Source of the DNA: Kineococcus endophyticus
GTDB taxonomy: Bacteria > Actinomycetota > Actinomycetes > Actinomycetales > Kineococcaceae
Reading direction: 5' to 3'
Assembly (NCBI RefSeq): GCF_040796495.1
Contig: NZ_JBFNQN010000006.1
Span: forward strand, 124,001-188,000
Length of the DNA: 64,000 nucleotides
Shown: positions 59,233 to 64,000 of the stretch, piece after piece
Layout of the letters: every line of letters starts with the position of its first letter
How positions within the stretch are numbered: position 1 is the first letter of the stretch
Notes under the pieces: model-generated
Database searches by the model: none
Told to the model about the DNA's origin: nothing
Seen by the model: the letters and a program-made list of their open reading frames with translations, nothing else
Made by a program: the position numbers and the translations under genes

Positions 59233-60773
59233 GGGGTGTCCTTCCCATCGGGGGTGGACGTCGCGAGCGTCTTCGCGACGTGGCGGGCTCCGCCGACGGC
59301 CAGGGCCACGGCGGTGAGGGTGGGGTTGCAGGCGGTCTCGGTGGGGATGACACCGTTCCCGGCGACGAACAGGCCCGGGACGTCCCAGACCTCGCCGTGG
59401 ACGTCGCACACGCTCGTGCCGTCGTCCTCCCGGCCCATCCGCGTGGTGCCCTGGTAGTGCAGGGAACTGCCCGCGGGCAGGCGGATCGGCCGTTCGTCGA
59501 TGACGGTTCCGAGCGCCCGGCCCGCGGTCGTGATGGCCTCCTCGGCCGCGGCGATCCGCTGCTCGTCCAGCGCGGTGAGCGTGTGGTGCACGCTCGGTGC
59601 GGGCATCCCGTAGCCGTCGACCGCGGTCTCGGAGAACTCCACCCGGTCCTGCGGCCGGACGTCCTTGGCGGTGAACCACCCGAGCCCGACGTAGGCGCCG
59701 GGCCGGTCGGCGGGCAGGTCCGGGCGCGGCACGGGGGAGGCGTCCATCTGCATGACCTGGCCGTGGAACGGGTGACGGTCGTCGTCGAAGGGGACCCAGC
59801 TCACGCCGCTGCCCCTGCTGACGACGGTCGGGTCGTCCGCCGCGGGGACGGGGACCCCCGCGAGCAGGTCGTCGGCCAGCCGGACCGCGAGGAGGACCTG
59901 CGGCTGGTCGTTGAGGTACCGGCCGAGGGCCGTGGGGCGGATCCCCGAGGCGAACAGCAGTTGCGGAGTGCGGAGTGCGTCGGCGGCGGCGACGACCACC
60001 CGGGCGCCGACGTCGGCGACCGTGTCGTCCCGCAGGTCGCGCACGCTGACCCCCTGCACCGCACCCGACGGCGAGCGCCGGACGCGGGTGACGAGCGTCT
60101 CGGGCAGGAGCGCGACCCCGGTGCGCAGCACGTCGCCGAACACGACGGACGGGCCCGACCAGTGCAGACCCCCGTTGGAGTCGCGCCGAACCGCGAGCGG
60201 CATCGGCTGCACGCGTCGGTCGGCCGGTCGGTCGCCGTCGAGGGCGGAGCCCAGGACGCGGCGGACGTCGCCGGCCAGGGGGGCGTTCGCCAGGGCCTGC
60301 GCGCTGACCCCGAGGAGGCGTTCACCCTCGTCGAGCAGCGCGTCGAGGTCGTCGACGAAGCCGATCCGTTCGCTGCCGCCCGGACGCGGGCAGGCGCAGG
60401 TCCAGTGCGCGCCCATCCCGCCGACGTTGCTCGACATGGCCCCCACGGGCAGGCCGGTACCGCCGGCGGCGAACCCCTCGCCCACGAGGAAGGTGCCGGC
60501 CCGGCCGCGCCGTCCGTCCACCGTGGCCGCCGGGTCGGCGGCGCCGAGGTCGGCCTCAGGGCCCTCCGACGCGCGCTGGGCGCGTCGCCTGGCCTCGGGG
60601 TCGGCGATGTTCTTGACGTGGTCCCCGGGCGGATCGGACAGGACCGGCCCGACCTCGAACACCGCGATGCGCAGGTCCGGGCGCAGGTCGTGCAGCGTGC
60701 GCGCCCACGCGGCGCCCGCGGGGCCGCTGCCCACGACCGCGACGTCGACGGCGGCGGGGTACCGACCGTTCAC
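59229..60773 (-). CDS. GMC-family oxidoreductase (pyranose/glycoside 3-oxidase type)
   Basis: 514 residues. VAVVGSGPAGAAWARTLHD is the FAD motif, GAMSSNVGGMGAHWTCACPRP is the flavin-attachment and access loop of the pyranose-oxidase group, and SLHYQGTTRMGREDDGTSV with AGNGVIPTETACNPTLTAVALA carry the catalytic His/Asn pair. It would oxidise a sugar hydroxyl, likely C2 or C3, giving a keto-glycoside. No signal peptide is present. It lies between GH3 and the TIM barrels with GTGA coupling on both sides. Confidence 0.9.
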   Translation of the reverse strand: MNGRYPAAVDVAVVGSGPAGAAWARTLHDLRPDLRIAVFEVGPVLSDPPGDHVKNIADPEARRRAQRASEGPEADLGAADPAATVDGRRGRAGTFLVGEGFAAGGTGLPVGAMSSNVGGMGAHWTCACPRPGGSERIGFVDDLDALLDEGERLLGVSAQALANAPLAGDVRRVLGSALDGDRPADRRVQPMPLAVRRDSNGGLHWSGPSVVFGDVLRTGVALLPETLVTRVRRSPSGAVQGVSVRDLRDDTVADVGARVVVAAADALRTPQLLFASGIRPTALGRYLNDQPQVLLAVRLADDLLAGVPVPAADDPTVVSRGSGVSWVPFDDDRHPFHGQVMQMDASPVPRPDLPADRPGAYVGLGWFTAKDVRPQDRVEFSETAVDGYGMPAPSVHHTLTALDEQRIAAAEEAITTAGRALGTVIDERPIRLPAGSSLHYQGTTRMGREDDGTSVCDVHGEVWDVPGLFVAGNGVIPTETACNPTLTAVALAVGGARHVAKTLATSTPDGKDTP

Positions 60774-63175
60774 GGGGTTACCTCCAGTTCCTGCGCGTCG
60801 GGGTCCGCCGCCGACCGGGCGACGGTCAGCACGTGCGGGCCGGACGGGACCGACCAGGCGCCCGCGCCGGTGTCCCAGCGGCGGAAGGCGGTGCGGCCCA
60901 GCCGGACCACGGCCGTGGTGACCGAGCCGCCCGGGGCCTGCACGCGGGCGGACCCGACGAGGCGACCGACGGGTTCCCCGGGGGCTCGGCCGTAGACCTG
61001 CACGACGTCCGACCCCGTCCGGTGACCGGTGTTCCTCACCGGGACGTGCACGACCACCTCGCCGCCGACCCGGCTCGTCGAGGCCCGGCCCAGGCGCCAG
61101 GTCGTGTAGCCCAGGCCGTGCCCGAACGGGTACGCCGGCGTGCGACCGGTGGTGGCGAAGTGCGCGTGGCCGGCGGGTTCGACGCGGCGGTAGTCCAGGA
61201 CGAGGTCCTCGTCCAGCCCGACCCCGGCGCCGGGGTAGTCCTCGTCGGAGCGGGCGAACGTCAGCGGCAGGCGGCCACCGGGTTCGCGGTCTCCGCGCAG
61301 GACCTCTGCCAGCGCGGTCGCGAACTCCTCCCCGGCGTACCAGGGGACGAGGACGGCGCCGACCGTGTCGGCCCAGGACGTGTCGACCTGGTGGCCCGCG
61401 TCGAGGACGACGACGGTGCGGGGGTTGACGGCCGCCACCGCGCGCAGCAGCTCGAGCTGGCCCGCGGGCAGGTGGGTGGTCGTGCGGTCCGCGCTCTCCC
61501 GCGAGGCGTTGCGGTCGTCGCCGAGGACGAGCCCCACGTCGTCGGCCCGGCCGGCGAGGGCGACGGCCTCGTCGAGCAGGCCGGGAGGAGCGGGGGGCCG
61601 GTGCCCGAGCGTCACCGACTGCACGCGGCCGGGAACGAGGTCGAACTCGGCGACGACCGTGACCGTCCGCCCGGCGACGAGGTCGACGTCCGCGGCCACG
61701 GTGTCGGCGCGTGCGACGACCCCCATGACGTCCGCGGGGTCGGGTGCGGGCCAGGACGCGACGGGTTCCCCGTCGACGGTGAGCACCGCGTCGCCCGTGC
61801 CGCCGACGAGCAGTTCGTGCCGGCCGTCCTGGGACGCCGTGAAGCGGGTGGTCAACCGCACCCGACCGCCGACGCCAGGCCCGCCGATGCCGGGGATCTC
61901 GCCGAACCACACGAACGTCGAGGTGGGTCGCACCTGCGTCGCGCCGGGTTCCGCGGCACCGGGGGCGAAACCCTCCAGCACGACCTCGGCGAAGGGCTGC
62001 AACCCTGTCGGGGCGCTGCCGGGGGCGACGAGGACCTCGGCGTCGGGGAACGCCGCGACGAGTGCCTCGGCGGGTGTGGTGGGCCGGACCGCGGGGGTCA
62101 CCTTGGCGAACGTGCCGCCCTGCAGGCAGGGGACGACGGCGTTCGGGCCCAGGACCGCCAGCGTGCGGCCGGCGACCGTCCGCAGCGGGAGGATCCCACC
62201 GTCGTCGTGCAGCAGGACGGTGCCGGCGGCGGCCGCGGTGCGCAGCAGTTCCACCCGCTCCGCCGCGTCGCCCGGGGCGACGGTGCCGGTCCGGGCCACC
62301 CGGCGGCCGAGCCGGACGACGCGGTCGGCGGCGTCGCGCACCCGGTCCGCCGGGACGGCGCCGGCGCGGACGGCGTCGGCCAACGCCGGCCCGAAGCACC
62401 GCGGCGCGCCCGGCATCTCGAGGTCGAGACCGGCGAGCGCGGAGGCGACCGTGTCGCGCGTGGCGAACCAGTCGGACATCGTCACCCCGTCGAAACCCCA
62501 CTCCTCGCGCAGGACGCGCAGCAGGGCGGAGTTCTCGCAGCAGTGCTCGCCGCGGACGCGGTTGTAAGCGGTGAGGACCGTCCAGACGCCGGCCTCGACG
62601 GCGGCTTCGAACGGGGCCAGGTACACCTCGCGCAGTTCCCGCTCGTCGACCGCGACGTCCATCGCCTGGCGGCGCGTCTCGGTGTCGTTGGCGACGAAGT
62701 GCTTGGCGCACGCGGCGACCCCGTGCTCCTGCAGGCCCCGGATCCAGGCCGCCCCCAGGACGGAGGTCAGGTGCGGGTCCTCGGAGAACATCTCGAAGGC
62801 CCGGCCCGAGAACGGGGTGCGCGGCAGGTTGAGGTTGGGGCCCAGCACGACGTCGACGCCGTCGCGGCGCGCGTCCTCTCCGAGCAGGCCGGCGACGCGC
62901 CGGACGAGGTCGGGGTCCCAGCTCGCCGCGAGGGACGTGCCCGAGGGCAGCAGGGTCGCGGTGTCGCGTTCGTCCATCGTGCGGCTGACGAGCCCGAGGG
63001 GCCCGTCGAGGAGCGTGAGTTCCGCGACCCCGGCCACCGGCAGCCCGTGGGCCGTCCAGCCGTTCACCCCGGCCGTCGCGGCGGCCAGTTCGTCGAGCGG
63101 CAGCTCGTCGAGGGGCAGCTCGTCGAGGGGCAGGTCCCCGACCGCGGATCCGGTGGCCTCCTGGAGCTCGGTCAC
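60770..63175 (-). CDS. Glycoside hydrolase family 3 beta-glucosidase with PA14 insert
   Basis: 801 residues. The GH3 barrel has GVDVVLGPNLNLPRTPFSGRAFEMFSEDP, VAACAKHFVANDTETRR and GVTMSDWFAT (nucleophile Asp235). The second domain follows, with a PA14-like insert (about 400-550; FGEIPGIGG...YHELLVGGTGDAVLTVDG-type), and a C-terminal fibronectin-III-like domain (PVRNTGHRTGSDVVQVY). It removes beta-linked glucose from glycosides in the cytoplasm. The N-terminus carries three PLDEL repeats. GTG 63175 overlaps the oxidoreductase stop in GTGA. Confidence 0.92.
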   Translation of the reverse strand: MTELQEATGSAVGDLPLDELPLDELPLDELAAATAGVNGWTAHGLPVAGVAELTLLDGPLGLVSRTMDERDTATLLPSGTSLAASWDPDLVRRVAGLLGEDARRDGVDVVLGPNLNLPRTPFSGRAFEMFSEDPHLTSVLGAAWIRGLQEHGVAACAKHFVANDTETRRQAMDVAVDERELREVYLAPFEAAVEAGVWTVLTAYNRVRGEHCCENSALLRVLREEWGFDGVTMSDWFATRDTVASALAGLDLEMPGAPRCFGPALADAVRAGAVPADRVRDAADRVVRLGRRVARTGTVAPGDAAERVELLRTAAAAGTVLLHDDGGILPLRTVAGRTLAVLGPNAVVPCLQGGTFAKVTPAVRPTTPAEALVAAFPDAEVLVAPGSAPTGLQPFAEVVLEGFAPGAAEPGATQVRPTSTFVWFGEIPGIGGPGVGGRVRLTTRFTASQDGRHELLVGGTGDAVLTVDGEPVASWPAPDPADVMGVVARADTVAADVDLVAGRTVTVVAEFDLVPGRVQSVTLGHRPPAPPGLLDEAVALAGRADDVGLVLGDDRNASRESADRTTTHLPAGQLELLRAVAAVNPRTVVVLDAGHQVDTSWADTVGAVLVPWYAGEEFATALAEVLRGDREPGGRLPLTFARSDEDYPGAGVGLDEDLVLDYRRVEPAGHAHFATTGRTPAYPFGHGLGYTTWRLGRASTSRVGGEVVVHVPVRNTGHRTGSDVVQVYGRAPGEPVGRLVGSARVQAPGGSVTTAVVRLGRTAFRRWDTGAGAWSVPSGPHVLTVARSAADPDAQELEVTP
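63087..63131. repeat. Three 15-base tandem repeats in the GH3 gene
   Basis: AGTTCGTCGAGCGGC and two identical copies of AGCTCGTCGAGGGGC encode the peptide repeat DELPLDELPLDEL near residue 20. Copy number could change by slippage without breaking the frame. Confidence 0.7.
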
Positions 63176-64000
63176 GCCATCGTCCGGAAGTTCGGCATGA
63201 CGCGCTCGGCGAACAGGCGCATCGACTGGTCCGTCGCGCGACGGCGTTCGGGGGTCAGGGGACCGCCCATGAAGCCCCCGAGGAGGTTCCCGACGCCGAG
63301 GTCGGCGTACTGCTTCAGCTTGGCGGTCACAGTCTCGGGGGAGCCGTGCAGGCACCACACGCGCTTCCACTCCGGGGTGGTGCCGTCGGTGGGTTCCCTC
63401 AGGTCGACGCCGCTGATGGCCTCGGCCTTCTTGTTCGCGACGAACTCGCGCTCGACGGTGCGCTGGTACTGCCCGAGCAGGACGTCGAGCTCGGCCTCGG
63501 CCTGCTCGTCGGTCTCGGCGAGGTGGACGTACTGGTAGCTGTGCGTCGTCCACTCCAGCGCGTGGTCGAGGACGGGCTGCGCGTGGCCTGCGGCCTCGAG
63601 CGCGGTGCGGTAGCGCTGGTAGGACGCCGCGAACACGGTGAACGGGTCCTCCGGCACCATGTCGTGCGGCGGGAGGAAGTTGAGGATGAACGCCGGCTGG
63701 CCCAGGGCTGCAGCGCGTTCGGTGCTGGAGGGGCGGGCGGCGACCGGCATCATCGTGGGTGTCCGGCCACCGTAGGGCGTCGGGCTGATGCGGCTGACGA
63801 CGGCGCCGGAGTAGTGCGAGTTCGAGAACTGCACGGGTTCGTCGTCCGGCTGCTTCGCGAACAACCGGCCGACGACCTCCAGGTTCTCCTGGGACAGCCG
63901 CGAGGTGTCCTGGAAGTTGACGCCGAACCCGATGGACTCCTCCGGCGTGGTGCCCGATCCCACGCCCACGAGCAGCTTGCCGTCGGTGAGCTGGTCGAGC
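63172..64000 (-). CDS. LLM-class flavin oxidoreductase, 5' part beyond the window
   Basis: The visible part, about 276 residues, begins outside the right edge (LDQLTDGKLLVGVGSGTTPEESIGFGVNF, the luciferase-family turn before the substrate loop). It continues with SRISPTPYGGRTPTMMPVA, YQYVHLAETDEQAEAELDVLLGQYQRTVEREFVANKKA and WCLHGSPETVTAKLKQYADLGVGNLLGGFMGG. It uses reduced flavin or F420 on an unknown substrate. Its stop overlaps the GH3 start in GTGA, so it is upstream in the glycoside operon and may act on the aglycone. Confidence 0.87.
   Translation of the reverse strand, partial: LDQLTDGKLLVGVGSGTTPEESIGFGVNFQDTSRLSQENLEVVGRLFAKQPDDEPVQFSNSHYSGAVVSRISPTPYGGRTPTMMPVAARPSSTERAAALGQPAFILNFLPPHDMVPEDPFTVFAASYQRYRTALEAAGHAQPVLDHALEWTTHSYQYVHLAETDEQAEAELDVLLGQYQRTVEREFVANKKAEAISGVDLREPTDGTTPEWKRVWCLHGSPETVTAKLKQYADLGVGNLLGGFMGGPLTPERRRATDQSMRLFAERVMPNFRTMA

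Noticed and set aside
1-64000. CRISPR arrays, tRNA or rRNA genes, transposases, attachment sites
   Set aside because: I looked for regular direct repeats with spacers, tRNA arms, rRNA cores and transposase motifs and saw none. A tRNAscan and ISfinder search would be more sensitive.

Overview
The window is very GC-rich (mostly G/C third positions, many GTG starts, GTGA or ATGA stop-start overlaps) and reads as the chromosome of a high-GC actinobacterium. Several soluble chemoreceptors and CheW modules, three GGDEF proteins, a GAF-ANTAR protein, TetR/LysR/MerR regulators and an F420-type luciferase-like oxidoreductase suggest a motile, free-living genus such as Kineococcus or a relative. That genus is an inference. 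No rRNA, tRNA, CRISPR array, phage or insertion sequence was recognised.

Left part (1-17.7 kb): the end of an FGGY sugar kinase with its DeoR regulator; a probable SAM-IV riboswitch with its own promoter in front of an amino-acid permease and a sulfur-type FMN monooxygenase; a GH15 glucoamylase-like enzyme; a GGEEF protein; a beta-carbonic anhydrase broken by a frameshift; an operon of GAF-GAF chemoreceptor, RsbQ-like hydrolase and PAS-GGDEF-EAL protein; a MazG-like protein, TetR, GNAT and rlmC.

Middle part (17.7-47.3 kb): a minus-strand operon of four-PAS chemoreceptor, triple-CheW protein and TetR; an NYN-domain protein; an ATP-dependent DNA ligase; a retron-like reverse transcriptase with a possible msr-msd RNA just upstream; an EAL-GGDEF membrane protein; an ArsR-CDF metal-efflux operon; a MerR-TipAS regulator; an esterase; a second frameshifted gene (quinone oxidoreductase) with its TetR regulator and matching operators; a GAF-ANTAR protein; an Asp23 protein; a tiny PMP3 protein; an MFS exporter; and a sugar-type ABC transporter split around a LysR gene, with the same regulatory module in front of both transporter halves. 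An ECF sigma factor and a membrane partner follow.

Right part (47.3-64 kb), all on the minus strand: (i) a nine-gene nitrogen-starvation (Nit1-type) cluster: the Sll0783-like protein, radical SAM enzyme, GNAT-AIR synthase fusion, nitrilase, MSMEG_0570-like protein, flavin oxidoreductase and glycosyltransferase, plus an AMP-forming ligase and a second nitrilase homologue that has lost its catalytic Glu and Cys. An amidohydrolase heads the run, and a GlnR-like box lies upstream. (ii) A five-gene, translationally coupled operon of luciferase-like oxidoreductase, GH3 beta-glucosidase, GMC oxidoreductase and two xylose-isomerase-like TIM barrels, which I read as an oxidative (3-keto) glycoside degradation route. 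A strong hairpin separates (i) and (ii).
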